Positions 17,279-25,976 of a stretch of 64,000 nt of DNA are shown one piece after another. How positions within the stretch are numbered: position 1 is the first letter of the stretch; each line of letters begins with the position of its first letter. The stretch comes from Streptomyces sp. MMG1121 (lineage in GTDB: Bacteria > Actinomycetota > Actinomycetes > Streptomycetales > Streptomycetaceae). The notes under the pieces were generated by a model. The model was not told the DNA's origin and did not search any database. It saw only the letters and a program-made list of their open reading frames with translations. A program made the position numbers and the translations under genes. Location: NCBI RefSeq assembly GCF_001280015.1, contig NZ_LGDV01000152.1, forward strand, positions 1-64,000, in the 5' to 3' direction.

Positions 17279-17875
17279 ACCTCTTTCATCCTGTGTATTG
17301 GCAGGTCAGGAGGGTGTGCACGGCTGCCACGGTCCTGCCGATGCGGGTGGTCGAGCAGCGTGCTCGCCGCAGCAGCCGCCAGGACTTGAGGCGGGTGAAG
17401 GCGCGTCCACCGGGAGCACGGAGACGTGCGTGGTCGCCGTTGTACCGCTGGTAATGGTCGGGCAGGTCACGATGGCCGTAGTAGGGAGTACGGACGGTGA
17501 CGCCGGTATCCTGGTACGCGCGGTCGGCCAGGACCAGGATCTGGCGTGAGAGGTAGGCCTGGATGAGCCCGTGAGCACGGGCCGCGGTGAGGTCATGGGT
17601 CCGTCCCGGCGTCGCCCGCGAGAACCAGAGCGGCGTGCCGTCAGGACGTGCGATGACCTGGACGTTCATGACGTGTTTCTTGTGTTTTGCGAGTAGTACG
17701 GCTCGTCCGCCCTGACGCGGTCGGTGGGGATCAGCGTCCCGTCGACGATGACGAAGTCGCCTTCCCCTAGACCGACCAGGGCCTCGTGTAGCCCAGGCGC
17801 CCACGAGGGGCTTCGCCATGTCACCCCACCTGGCCAGCCCATTTCACTCCTGAGGCACAGGATGAAAGGGGTTCA
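17276..17875 (-). mobile_element. 600-bp internally deleted IS5-family element with intact ends
   Basis: The two ends are inverted repeats: TGAACCTCTTTCATCCTGTG at 17276-17295 and CACAGGATGAAAGGGGTTCA at 17856-17875, matching in 19 of 20 positions. Between them lies the 3-prime part of a DDE transposase on the minus strand. Full elements of this group are about 0.85-0.95 kb, so roughly 300 bp (the transposase N-terminus) has been lost. Such a short element with intact ends could be mobilised in trans by a relative. Confidence 0.8.
17286..17819 (-). pseudogene. IS5-family transposase, N-terminally deleted and frameshifted
   Basis: The readable protein includes KHVMNVQVIARPDGTPLWFS, RATPGRTHDLTAARAHGL, ILVLADRAYQ (second catalytic Asp region) and RLKSWRLLRRARCSTTRIGR near the end, all typical of IS5/DDE_Tnp_4 transposases. 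Upstream, HEALVGLGEGDFVIVDGTLI (first catalytic Asp) and RVRADEPYYS are in a different frame, with the break at an AAAA tract near 17690 (one A apparently missing). The DNA-binding N-terminal domain is absent. It lies inside the inverted repeats of the 17276-17875 element. Confidence 0.8.
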
Positions 17876-18357
17876 TTGACGATGGCCCTTGTCCGGCCCA
17901 AGGGACAACGTGGTGAGACAAACTCCTCTCCTGTCACACTGAGGCTGTCGGATTCTCATTGCGTGGTCGCAGCCGACCCGGTTGTGCAGGCGGCGGGCAT
18001 GGCGGGCCGGAACCCGACCGGCGGCGGCAACTCGGTCGTCGTCTGCCGCCTGGTCGGCGCCCTGCCGGCCGGTACGCTCCGCGCGGTCGGGATGCCGCGC
18101 TGCGCCGCATGGCGCTTGCCACGCCTGCAGGGGGATCATGCTGCGCGCGATGGCCAACAATCACGGGGTGGGCGTCCTGGTGGGATGCGTGCTGAGGTCG
18201 GGCTGACCGCTGCCCCGCACACCTCGCAGCCCCCTTCGCCCGGTAGGCGCCGCGCACGTCTCGCAGGCCGGAACCGGCCCTCCGGCTTGACAGGACCGGT
18301 CCGTCCGACGCCTGGCTCGTTTGCCGCTGCGGCCCGACTCCCGGCCAACCGGCCAGA
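17876..18357. other. Intergenic stretch, no supported gene
   Basis: About 480 bases to the right of the IS remnant. High-GC open frames exist on both strands, but none has a recognisable domain or a start with ribosome site. It may be decayed coding DNA. Confidence 0.4.
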
Positions 18358-18633
18358 GTGTTCAACGCCGTGATCCGGGAGACGATCGACCTGGCGGCGC
18401 TGCGGGCCTTGCGGGAGTCCCGCACGGACGTGGAAGCCCTCGATCTCACGGCCGAGCGGCTGTGCCACCTCCAGGACGCGTTCACCAAGGCGGCCGACGA
18501 CTCCCGCGCCCACGCGGACCGCTTCGCAGAACAGGACGACGCCGACGGAGTGCACCCGGTGCGCGAGGACGACCAGCAGGCGCACCGACCGCAGGGGCCC
18601 GGACCGCACCGTGGCCGGGAGGTAGGGCACTGA
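18358..18633 (+). CDS. Small charged helical protein or fragment, unknown function
   Basis: GTG at 18358 opens a 91-codon frame with strong GC3 bias (almost every third base G or C). The first two thirds read as a continuous amphipathic helix (VIRETIDLAALRALRESRTD, LTAERLCHLQDAFTKAADD). I do not recognise the family. No good ribosome site precedes the GTG, so it may be the tail of a truncated gene rather than a complete one. Confidence 0.4.
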   Translation: MFNAVIRETIDLAALRALRESRTDVEALDLTAERLCHLQDAFTKAADDSRAHADRFAEQDDADGVHPVREDDQQAHRPQGPGPHRGREVGH

Positions 18634-19216
18634 GCGCACCCGATGCTGCGGTGCGCAGCGACGACGCCCGGCATCTGCTCCACCGAGCTTTGGAAGGAGC
18701 CGGAGTTGAGACAATTTCCGCTCGGGGTGTGCGTGGCGCGTGCGGCCCTGATGGTGGGAGGGCCTTTGGCCTGCTGACACGGTCGTGACGCCAGGGTTGT
18801 TCCTGGAGCGGGCGCAACGTTTTTCGGAGCGTTCGTGAGACGTGCCCGGTGGCGCGGTACACACGGCGTGTCCTGGCGAGAGCGGCACAGGCGCGCATGC
18901 CGCTCGCGTTGCTTTGTGCTGCGTTCACCTGCAGCGACTTCACGCGGGGCAGTGTGGCCGAAACTCCGGACAGCAAATCCTGGACCGTCACAAAACGGGT
19001 GCCGGCTGTCAGAAGTCCGTGCTTGGATGCGGCCAACGCGGCGCGAGAGCAGGTCAGTTGCTGACGATTCCTCGCGCCCCGACTCAGGGAGACAGTCCTG
19101 CGAAAACAGATCGTCAGAAGTCTCACCATGAAGACCGCCCCGTCCGCCACCACCGCGGGGGTGGCGGCGACGCCGCAGGCGAACGCCACCTGCCAGATCA
19201 ACATGATCTCGATCAA
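18634..19216. other. Decayed stretch, no supported gene
   Basis: About 580 bases between the small helical frame and the ATPase stump. Frames on both strands are arginine/serine-rich shadows without domain signatures. It is downstream of the truncated minus-strand ATPase and probably includes foreign sequence that replaced the rest of that gene. Confidence 0.4.
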
Positions 19217-19462
19217 CCCGCCGAGCCCGTGCACGGCCTGGACCACCACGCCGCCCGGGGTGGCGAATTCCGCGTCCAGGGGGTCGAGGGCGTCGGTGCG
19301 GCCGACGAACAGTCCCGTTCCCGGCACGTCGCACAGGCCCGCCGGAGCCTGCACCTGCGTGACCGGGCCGCACGCTTCCGGCGGCAGCCCGACGCCGTTC
19401 TCCATGAAGATGTTCTGGGCGACGGAGTTGACGACGTCCCGGCCAGCGGCGTTCGAGCCCAC
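19217..19462 (-). pseudogene. NB-ARC/TPR-type ATPase, N-terminal stump
   Basis: The minus-strand frame from GTG 19462 reads GSNAAGRDVVNSVAQNIFM (an AAGRD leader common in Streptomyces NB-ARC regulators). A linker VTQVQAPAGLCDVPGTG follows, then LFVGRTDALDPLDAEFATPG and VVVQAVHGLGG. The last piece is the strand leading into the Walker A loop. Homology ends exactly at GLGG, where GKT/S should follow, at about 19217. Intact proteins are about 700-1000 aa (ATPase plus tetratricopeptide repeats), so this is a remnant broken within the P-loop. Confidence 0.65.
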
Positions 19463-19531
19463 GTTTGCCGTGGCCCCTGTTGGGTCCGCGGACGCCGTTG
19501 CCGGCGTGGGACGCGAGGCTCCACGATGGGA

Positions 19532-20461
19532 TCAGACGGTGAGGACGAGCTTGCCCTGGAGGTGACCTGCGTCGAGCAGCCGGTGGGCGTCGGCGACGCG
19601 CTCGAACGGGAACGTCTCCTGCACGTGGACCCGGAGCCTGCCCTGTTCGACGAGTTCGACGAGACCTCGCAGGCCGACCGGATCGGGGTCGACCGCGATG
19701 CCGCTGAAGCGCATGCCGGCCGCCTCGTACTTGGCGATGAGCTCCGCATCCTCCTCGGCGACCGCCGTCACCAGGTGACCGCCTGGGCGGAGCACCTCGA
19801 GCGACCGCTCGATGGTGTCGCCGCCGATCGTGTCGAGCACGACGTCGATGTCGCGGACCGCCTCGGTGAAGTCGACCGCCGTGTAGTCGATCACCTCGTC
19901 GGCGCCGACCCCCTCGACGAACTTTCGCTTGCTCCCGCTGGCGGTCGCGATCACGTGCGCGCCGAGCGCTTTCGCGATCTGGATCGCGACGTGGCCGACC
20001 CCGCCGCCACCGCCGTGGACCAGGATGCGGTCGCCCTCCCTCACGCCGCCGAGGTCGACGAGGCCCTGCCACGCCGTCAGTCCGACGATCGGCAGCGCCG
20101 ACGCCTCGACGTGCGAGAGCGACGCCGGCTTGCGTGCCAGGTGCAACGCCGGCACGGACACGACCTCGGCGTACGCGTTCGCCGCCCGCGGGAACAGCGG
20201 CATCCCGAACACCTCGTCGCCGGGCCTGAACCGCCACGTCTGCGGCGCCTGATCGACCACGCCGCTGATGTCCCAGCCGAGGATGAACGGCGGCGGGCCG
20301 ATCAGCGGGAACTCGCCGGCGCGCAGGCGCGCCTCCAGCGGGTTCAGCCCGATCGCCTTGACGCGGACGAGAACCTCGGTCGGGAGGGGTTGGGGCTCGG
20401 GCGCGTCCACGATGGTGAGCACCTCGGGACCGCCGAGCGTCTCCTGGGTGATGACTCGCAT
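19532..20461 (-). CDS. NADP-dependent quinone oxidoreductase-like (medium-chain dehydrogenase) protein
   Basis: A 309-aa zinc-independent MDR enzyme. The N-terminal GroES-like domain contains VKAIGLNPLEARLRAGEFP and LGWDISGVV, and FRPGDEVFGMPLFP follows. The Rossmann domain has VHGGGGGVGHVAIQIAKALG, the NADPH-binding Gly-rich loop of the quinone oxidoreductase group. It ends KLVLTV. It probably reduces quinones or enals with NADPH in the cytosol. It is divergent from the HxlR regulator 75 bp away, the usual regulator/target pairing. It is intact. Confidence 0.88.
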   Translation of the reverse strand: MRVITQETLGGPEVLTIVDAPEPQPLPTEVLVRVKAIGLNPLEARLRAGEFPLIGPPPFILGWDISGVVDQAPQTWRFRPGDEVFGMPLFPRAANAYAEVVSVPALHLARKPASLSHVEASALPIVGLTAWQGLVDLGGVREGDRILVHGGGGGVGHVAIQIAKALGAHVIATASGSKRKFVEGVGADEVIDYTAVDFTEAVRDIDVVLDTIGGDTIERSLEVLRPGGHLVTAVAEEDAELIAKYEAAGMRFSGIAVDPDPVGLRGLVELVEQGRLRVHVQETFPFERVADAHRLLDAGHLQGKLVLTV

Positions 20462-20500
20462 GACTCTCCTGGCATTGGAGGGGGGTGAGAACCCAGGCTA

Positions 20501-20517
20501 GGTTTCCGATAGGAACC
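20501..20517. promoter_or_regulatory. Imperfect palindrome in the divergent oxidoreductase/HxlR promoter
   Basis: GGTTTCCGATAGGAACC has TTCC/GGAA arms extended by GG/CC around a GATA centre. It lies between the two divergent starts (20461 and 20537), a sensible place for the HxlR dimer to bind and control both genes. No experimental motif is implied. Confidence 0.4.
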
Positions 20518-20536
20518 AGCAGGTACCTTTGGCGCC

Positions 20537-20917
20537 ATGAGCGGTTTCGGTCCCGGTGATCCCTTTCTCGCCGACTGTCCGGCGCGTCTGGCGGTCGAGC
20601 TCATCGCCGACAAGTGGACGGTGGTCGTGCTCTACGGCCTCAGCAAGGGACCGGTGCGCCATGGCGAGCTGATCGAGCTGATCGGCGGCATCTCCCGCAA
20701 GATGCTCACCCAAACGCTCCGACGGCTCCAGGCGCACGGACTCGTTCGCCGCCACGCCTACGCCGAGGTGCCGCCCCGCGTCGAGTACGAGCTCACCCCG
20801 CTCGGGGCGACGCTGATCGATCCGATCCACATGCTGACCGAGTGGGCGAGGGCGAACGGCGACGCAGTGCTCGATGCCCTCGACGCCGACCCCGAGCCGG
20901 TCGCCCATAGCGACTGA
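20537..20917 (+). CDS. HxlR-family winged-helix transcriptional regulator
   Basis: A 126-aa regulator. It shows the HxlR core: a cysteine near the N-terminus (FLADCPARL), ELIADKWTVVVLYGLSKGPV, RHGELIELIGGISRKMLTQT (recognition-helix region), LRRLQAHGLVRR and PPRVEYELTPLG (wing). Several family members sense aldehydes, quinones or oxidants through the conserved cysteine. It is divergent from and very likely controls the adjacent quinone oxidoreductase. Confidence 0.9.
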   Translation: MSGFGPGDPFLADCPARLAVELIADKWTVVVLYGLSKGPVRHGELIELIGGISRKMLTQTLRRLQAHGLVRRHAYAEVPPRVEYELTPLGATLIDPIHMLTEWARANGDAVLDALDADPEPVAHSD

Positions 20918-21301
20918 GGCCCCAGCCAGGGCAGCGACCTGCTGACGGATCGTAGGCGGGGGCCGGTGATGGGCGCGGCCGCACCCGGCATCACGCCGGA
21001 GCCGGACCTGCCCGGTGATCTACGCCATGGTCATCGTCCGCCGACCGGCACGAGTACTCAACTCGCCATTCGCACCAGACCCGTGACCTGCGACTTCACG
21101 ATGCACACCGCTCTACGAGGATGCCCCGGGCAGAACACTGCACAGCCCGCCCCTGCAGGGCCAGAGCGGCTGATCCCGAAATCCGGGTCATGGGGTTGTC
21201 CCCCGGGAAAGTGTTGGGTTGGCCCCAGCGCGCCCGGACCGCCGCACGCGTGACGATCTTCTCAGCAGCGCTTGGCACCAGGCACGTTGAGGAGTGGTCA
21301 C
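20918..21301. other. Intergenic region upstream of esterase-like gene
   Basis: About 380 bases with no supported gene. The last part contains the ribosome site (GAGGAG-like GTTGAGGAGTGG) and probably the promoter of the secreted protein starting at 21302. Confidence 0.5.
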
Positions 21302-22645
21302 ATGAAGGGCAATGGAAAGTGGATCGCGGCCGTGGCTGTTGCCTTGGCCGCGATGCTGGCCCCTGCGGCGACCGCGTACGCAGCACCGGCGGCGTCCGCG
21401 GCGACCGGCGCGTCACCCCCCGTCGGGGCTCTGCAGCGGATTGCCCATCCGCTGCGGTCGACGGAGCCGGGCACCGGCACGGCCGATCTGCGGGCCCTGG
21501 GGGTGATGGTCGGCGACGCCAGGGTGGTCGGCATGGGCGAGGCCACGCACGGCTCGCACGAGTACTTCGCCCTGAAGGACCGGGTCTTCCGCTACCTTGT
21601 CGAGCGGAAGGGATTCACCACCTTCGCCCTGGAGATCAGCTGGTCGGCGGGACTGCGGATCGACGACTACCTCCAGCGTGGTGACCGTGACCGCGATGCG
21701 CGGCAGGTCGTGCACGAGGTGATGGCTGGATCTCCCTGGGACCGCGAGGAGTTCGTGAGCCTCGTTCGCTGGATGCGCGATCACAACCGCCAGCACCCCG
21801 ACCGCCCGGTCCATTTCCTGGGCGACGACATCGGCGCGCCCAGGCTCGACGAGCGCGTCTTTGACAGCGTCACTGACTATGTCCGGCGGACCCGTCCGGA
21901 ATCCGTGGCGCCCCTGAACGAGCTCCTTTCCGGCCTGCGCCCTCTTGACGACGCCATCGCCTACCTGGAGAGGCCGCTTGCGGAGCGGCAGCAGAATGCG
22001 GCCAGGGCACAGCAGGTCTTGGAACTGGTGGAGCATCAGGGATCGGCGGGTGGTGAGGATGCGGAGTTCGCCGCGCAGAACGCCCGCAACATCGCCCAGA
22101 CCTACACCTTCCTGACCCTCAACCCCGGCGACCCGAAATCGTTGACCGCCATGGAGCGCTATCGCGACCAGGTGATGGCCGAGACCACGGCATGGTGGCA
22201 GCGGCGCACCGGCGGCAGGATCCTGCTGTCGGCCCACAACGACCACGTCGGCTACGCGGCCTCCGATCCCACGACGTACCCGAAGACGCAGGGCTCGTTC
22301 CTCCGCGACACCCTGGGCACGGACTACCTCGCCATCGGCACCACCTTCGACCGGGGCTCCTTCCTCTCCAAGGACGAGGCGCTCGGCGGCGCGTGGAAGA
22401 AGTTCACCGTCGGCCCGGCCGGTTCCGGCACGAACGAGTACACGCTCGACCAGGTCCGGTACCGCGACTATTACGCCGACCTGCGCAAGGCCCCTGCCGC
22501 CGCCCACAGTTGGCTGGACGTCTCGCGCCCGGTATACAGCGTCGGCACGCAGTACCCGAACGACAAGACGCCTGAGATCGCCATCGGCGAGGCCTACGAC
22601 GTCCTGGTCCACCTCCACACCGTTCGAGAGGCGAGCAAACTATAG
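21302..22645 (+). CDS. Secreted erythromycin esterase-like protein
   Basis: A 447-aa protein with a Sec signal peptide (MKGNGKWIAAVAVALAAMLA then APAATAYAA) and an erythromycin-esterase (EreA/EreB-like, Pfam 05139) domain from about residue 70. Signatures are VVGMGEATHGSHEYFALKDR (GEATH with the conserved Glu and His), FALEISWSAG, FLGDDIG, ILLSAHNDHVGY (second conserved His) and AIGTTFDRG. In this superfamily the histidines and glutamates activate water for hydrolysis. The actual substrate of the many Streptomyces homologues is mostly unknown, so macrolide resistance should not be assumed. ATG 21302 follows GAGGAG at 7-8 nt. It is monocistronic. Confidence 0.85.
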   Translation: MKGNGKWIAAVAVALAAMLAPAATAYAAPAASAATGASPPVGALQRIAHPLRSTEPGTGTADLRALGVMVGDARVVGMGEATHGSHEYFALKDRVFRYLVERKGFTTFALEISWSAGLRIDDYLQRGDRDRDARQVVHEVMAGSPWDREEFVSLVRWMRDHNRQHPDRPVHFLGDDIGAPRLDERVFDSVTDYVRRTRPESVAPLNELLSGLRPLDDAIAYLERPLAERQQNAARAQQVLELVEHQGSAGGEDAEFAAQNARNIAQTYTFLTLNPGDPKSLTAMERYRDQVMAETTAWWQRRTGGRILLSAHNDHVGYAASDPTTYPKTQGSFLRDTLGTDYLAIGTTFDRGSFLSKDEALGGAWKKFTVGPAGSGTNEYTLDQVRYRDYYADLRKAPAAAHSWLDVSRPVYSVGTQYPNDKTPEIAIGEAYDVLVHLHTVREASKL

Positions 22646-22770
22646 CGCCCCAGCGCGAGCCGGGCGTCCGCCGCTGCACGGCGACAGCGTCACCGGGACC
22701 CTCGCCTTCGACAACAGGGGCGGCGCCGAGTCGCGCGGCAATGCGACGATCCCGCTCGCCTCAGACCGAA

Positions 22771-23402
22771 TCACAGGCGAGCGCAACCGGACCATTTCAG
22801 CTGAGACAGCATCAGGCATTGCCCATCCGGGACCACATCCCGCCTCGCCCCGGCATCCGACAGATCGAGATCCGCCAGGGTGCGCACCGCTGTGCGCACC
22901 CGTCCCATGGCCACCGCCGCCTGCAGCCCGTGCCCGGCGACATCCCCCGCCACCAGGGCCACCCGCGCGCCGGAAAGCGGGATCACGTCGAACCAGGCGC
23001 CGCCCAGCACCGTATGGCCACGCGCAGGCACATAGCGCGCCGCCGCCTCCACGGCACCGAGCACCGGCATCTCCTGCGGAAGCAGACTGCGCTGCGGTCC
23101 CAGCGCAGTCGCCTTTTCCCGCGTGTACCGCCCCGCATTGTCATGCAGACGCCGGCACGGGCCACGAGTTCCTGGGCCAGCATCGTCCCGTTCGCATGCA
23201 CGCCCCTGAAACGCGTGAAGACCGCCGCGCCCCGCCTCCCGAATCACCTGACGCCCCATCAGTACAAGCGTCGGATCCTCGCGCGCCGTCCAGGACCAGG
23301 TCCACAACCGGTGCGAGCGGGTGGGGGAGCGGGGGGCATGGGTGAACGTCACAGGTCTCCAGCACCGCCGCGCCGGTGATCAGTGGAGTGACCGGCCGGA
23401 CC
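22771..23402 (-). pseudogene. GAF/PP2C (SpoIIE-like) phosphatase relic
   Basis: The minus strand encodes RYTREKATALGPQRSLLPQE, GAVEAAARYVPARGHTVLGG and AWFDVIPLSGARVALVAGDV AGHGLQAAVAMGRVRTAVRT LADLDL. This is the start of a SpoIIE/RsbU phosphatase domain including the metal-binding GDV.GHG motif, which then degenerates before the second metal site. The GAF part upstream (TLVLMGRQVIREAGRGG ... NSWPVPA) is spread over other frames. It is a deleted and frameshifted paralogue of the two intact phosphatases that follow. Confidence 0.75.
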
Positions 23403-23412
23403 GGGCCGTATG

Positions 23413-25497
23413 TCAAGAGTCGGACGCGAAGGGTTGCATGCGTGCGATGAGGACGGCGACATCATCCGGGTCAGCGGGAATCCGGAGTTCGTGAAGAAGT
23501 CGGTCGCAGGTTTCCTCCGGGGTGAGGTCGGGTGTGTCAAGCAGGCGCAGGAGGGTGTCGAGGCGTTCGTCGATGGGGTGATGACGGACTTCGACGAGTC
23601 CGTCGGTGTACAGGACCAGCCCATCACCGGAGCCGACGGTAAAGGTCGTGGTCGTGAAAGGGACGCCGCCGACCCCGAGCGGGGCACCGGTCGGCAGGTC
23701 GAGCAGTTCCGGGCGCTTGCCGCTGCGTACCAGGACGGGGGGCAGATGGCCGGCTACGGAGATGTGGCACTCCGCGCGGTGAGGGTCGTAGACGGCATAG
23801 ACGCAGGTGGCTATGTACTGCTCAAGCCCTGAGGTGATCTTGTCGAGGTGCTGGAGGACCTGGGCAGGGTCGAGGTCGAGGTCGGCGAAGTCGCTGGTGC
23901 CGGTGCGCAGGCGGCCCATGGTGACGGCGGCGTCGATGCCGCTGCCCATGACGTCGCCCACGACCAGTGCGGTTTTGTCGCCGTCGAGTGGGAGGACGTC
24001 GTACCAGTCGCCGCCGACCTCGTAGGCGGCCTGGGCGGGCCGGTAGCGGGAGGCGACTTCCAGGCCGGGGAGGTGGGGCGGGTGGTCTGGGAGCAGGCTG
24101 CGCTGAAGGGTTTCGGAGGCGTTGCGCACGCTCTGGTGTGAGCGGGCGTTGTCGATGCACACGGCGGCGCGGGAGGCCAGCTCACCGGCGAGGGCGAGGT
24201 CGTCCTCGCTGAAGGGCTGCGGGTTGCGGGCCCGGCTCAGCCCCAGGAAGCCGAGGATCTGGCCACGGGCGGTGAGCGGGAGCAGCATGTAGGAATGCAC
24301 GCCGGCGCGGGCCAGCAGCGTGGCGGCGCTGTCGTCGCGGGCGATGCGGGCCAGGTTGGTGTCATCCAGGTGGGAGATCAGGATCGGCCGGCCGGTGCGT
24401 ACGCATTCGGTGGGCAGGCGGTCGGCGTCGTAAGCAGCGATCTCGCCGGGCGGGTCCGCGGCCTGGACGGCTTCGGTGGCATAGGCGGCCTGCACCGCGA
24501 GGGCGCGGAAGAGCGCGGGGCCGTCACCCGAGGGCGGGCGGTGCTCGTCGAGGACGAAGTCGAGGACGTCGACCGTCGCCATGTCGGCAAGCTCGGGAAC
24601 GGTGACGCCGGCCAGCTCTCGGGCGGTCTGTTCGACCTCCAAGGTGGTGCCGATGCGGGCGGAACCATCGGCGATCAGCGCCAGGCGACGGCGGGCCTCG
24701 GCGGCCTCCGTCGCCGCCTGGTAACGGTCGGTGACGTCCACCACCAGGTCGGCCACCCCGAGGACCCGCCCCCGGGGGTCCTCCAGCCGGTACAACGAGA
24801 TCGACCAGGCGTGTTTGCGCGGGTCAGTGGGCGTGTGGCCGACGATGGTGTACTCGTCAACCATCGGGACCCCGGTCTTGAGGACCTGCCGCATCCCGGC
24901 CTCCGGCCCCTCGAACTTCGCCGCGGTCATGATCTCTCGGTAGTGCCGGCCCAGATGGTCTTCCGCGGGAATGCCGTGCATTCGCTCCAGAGCGGGGTTG
25001 ACGGCCACGTACCGCAATTCGGTATCGAGGATCGCCAGCCCGATGGGCGACTGAGAAATCAGCCGGGTGGACAGGGCGACGTCCCTCTCGACCTCCCGAA
25101 GCTTTGACCTGTCGGTGGCCAGACCAAGGGCGTAGAAGTCACCGAGGCTGTCCAGCAGCCGCATGTTGCGGAACTCCACCAAGCGAGTGCTGCCGTCCTT
25201 GTGCCGGATCGGGAACGCCCCGGCCCACCTCTCCCCGGTACCCATGACCTCGGCAAACAGCTTGATCATCAGATCCCATTGCTGCTCGTGAACGAGCAGC
25301 GGCGCAGCGTACTGCCCGAGTGCCTCCTCAGCGGTATAGCCGAACAGGGCCTCGGCCTCCGGGCTCCACAAATCGATCCGCCCATCGGCATCCAACAGCA
25401 CCGCAGCAACGCCGAGAAGATCCATCAGCCCACTCGGCTGCGACGATTGCCCCTCCGGCTGGCCGGTGTCACCCGGACGCCCATCGGCTGCGCTCAC
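23413..25497 (-). CDS. PAS-PAS-GAF-PP2C (SpoIIE-type) serine phosphatase
   Basis: A 694-aa cytosolic signalling protein. It has PAS 1 (about 25-140; LMDLLGVAAVLLDADGRID), PAS 2 (about 145-265; LISQSPIGLAILDTELRYVA), GAF (about 285-450) and a SpoIIE/RsbU PP2C domain (about 475-690). The PP2C domain carries metal-site motifs GGDWYDVLPL, VVGDVMGSGIDAAVTMGRLR, VLYTDGLVE and PDDVAVLIAR. Such enzymes dephosphorylate anti-anti-sigma factors and so release stress or developmental sigma factors. The C-terminal anti-sigma kinase domain seen in its neighbour is absent. The start is GTG at 25495-25497. It is intact. Confidence 0.9.
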   Translation of the reverse strand: MSAADGRPGDTGQPEGQSSQPSGLMDLLGVAAVLLDADGRIDLWSPEAEALFGYTAEEALGQYAAPLLVHEQQWDLMIKLFAEVMGTGERWAGAFPIRHKDGSTRLVEFRNMRLLDSLGDFYALGLATDRSKLREVERDVALSTRLISQSPIGLAILDTELRYVAVNPALERMHGIPAEDHLGRHYREIMTAAKFEGPEAGMRQVLKTGVPMVDEYTIVGHTPTDPRKHAWSISLYRLEDPRGRVLGVADLVVDVTDRYQAATEAAEARRRLALIADGSARIGTTLEVEQTARELAGVTVPELADMATVDVLDFVLDEHRPPSGDGPALFRALAVQAAYATEAVQAADPPGEIAAYDADRLPTECVRTGRPILISHLDDTNLARIARDDSAATLLARAGVHSYMLLPLTARGQILGFLGLSRARNPQPFSEDDLALAGELASRAAVCIDNARSHQSVRNASETLQRSLLPDHPPHLPGLEVASRYRPAQAAYEVGGDWYDVLPLDGDKTALVVGDVMGSGIDAAVTMGRLRTGTSDFADLDLDPAQVLQHLDKITSGLEQYIATCVYAVYDPHRAECHISVAGHLPPVLVRSGKRPELLDLPTGAPLGVGGVPFTTTTFTVGSGDGLVLYTDGLVEVRHHPIDERLDTLLRLLDTPDLTPEETCDRLLHELRIPADPDDVAVLIARMQPFASDS

Positions 25498-25605
25498 ACG
25501 GGCGCTCCTTCCATGCGATGGACCACAGGGGCGCCTCCGCTCGCGCCGGCCCGTGGCCTGCCCCGTACCTAGGGAGTGCTTTGGCTTCCATGGTCCGCCT
25601 GGAAC

Positions 25606-25905
25606 GGCCTTCCGTGCACGCCCTGGATCTGGAGGACCCGGGCAATCGCCCTGCCGGCCCGGCAGCAGCCCGTCGCTACCGACCTGCGAACCGTGGTGTC
25701 ACCTCCCTGCTGAGACAGGACGGCGACCGCATGGACGAGCTACACCGCATGATCTTCCGGCACCTGATGGACGACCCGAGGAAACACGGAGTGGAAACGG
25801 CCGCCGACGTCACGCTGGGGTCGGCCGTTACTACGAACGCTTCGCCGACCACGCCATGGGGCTTGGCCGCCGAGGCGGATGCACGGATCGGCGGTGACCT
25901 GTACG
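25606..25905 (+). pseudogene. phoU relic (phosphate uptake regulator), frameshifted
   Basis: The plus strand contains three PhoU pieces in different frames: LPARQQPVATDLRTVV (25651-25700), MDELHRMIFRHLMDDP ... HGVETAADVTL (25731-25820) and GRYYERFADHAMGL (25823-25866). The last is the second-repeat metal-binding motif of PhoU. The spacing is shorter than in intact PhoU (about 220 aa), so there is at least one deletion and two frameshifts. It sits between two minus-strand phosphatase genes. Confidence 0.7.
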
Positions 25906-25976
25906 CCGTGGCCCTCCACCGACAAGGGCATACAGGGCATGATCGATTACCTACGCGGCAAGGGCCTCCATCACGC

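Noticed and set aside
19128..19565. Plus-strand frame MKTAPSATTAGVAATPQANA as a small secreted protein
   Set aside because: It is antisense to the NB-ARC stump, lacks a hydrophobic signal core and ends in shadow sequence.
21302..22645. Macrolide resistance gene
   Set aside because: The fold is erythromycin-esterase-like, but most Streptomyces homologues have unknown substrates and there is no macrolide cluster nearby. I kept the neutral name.
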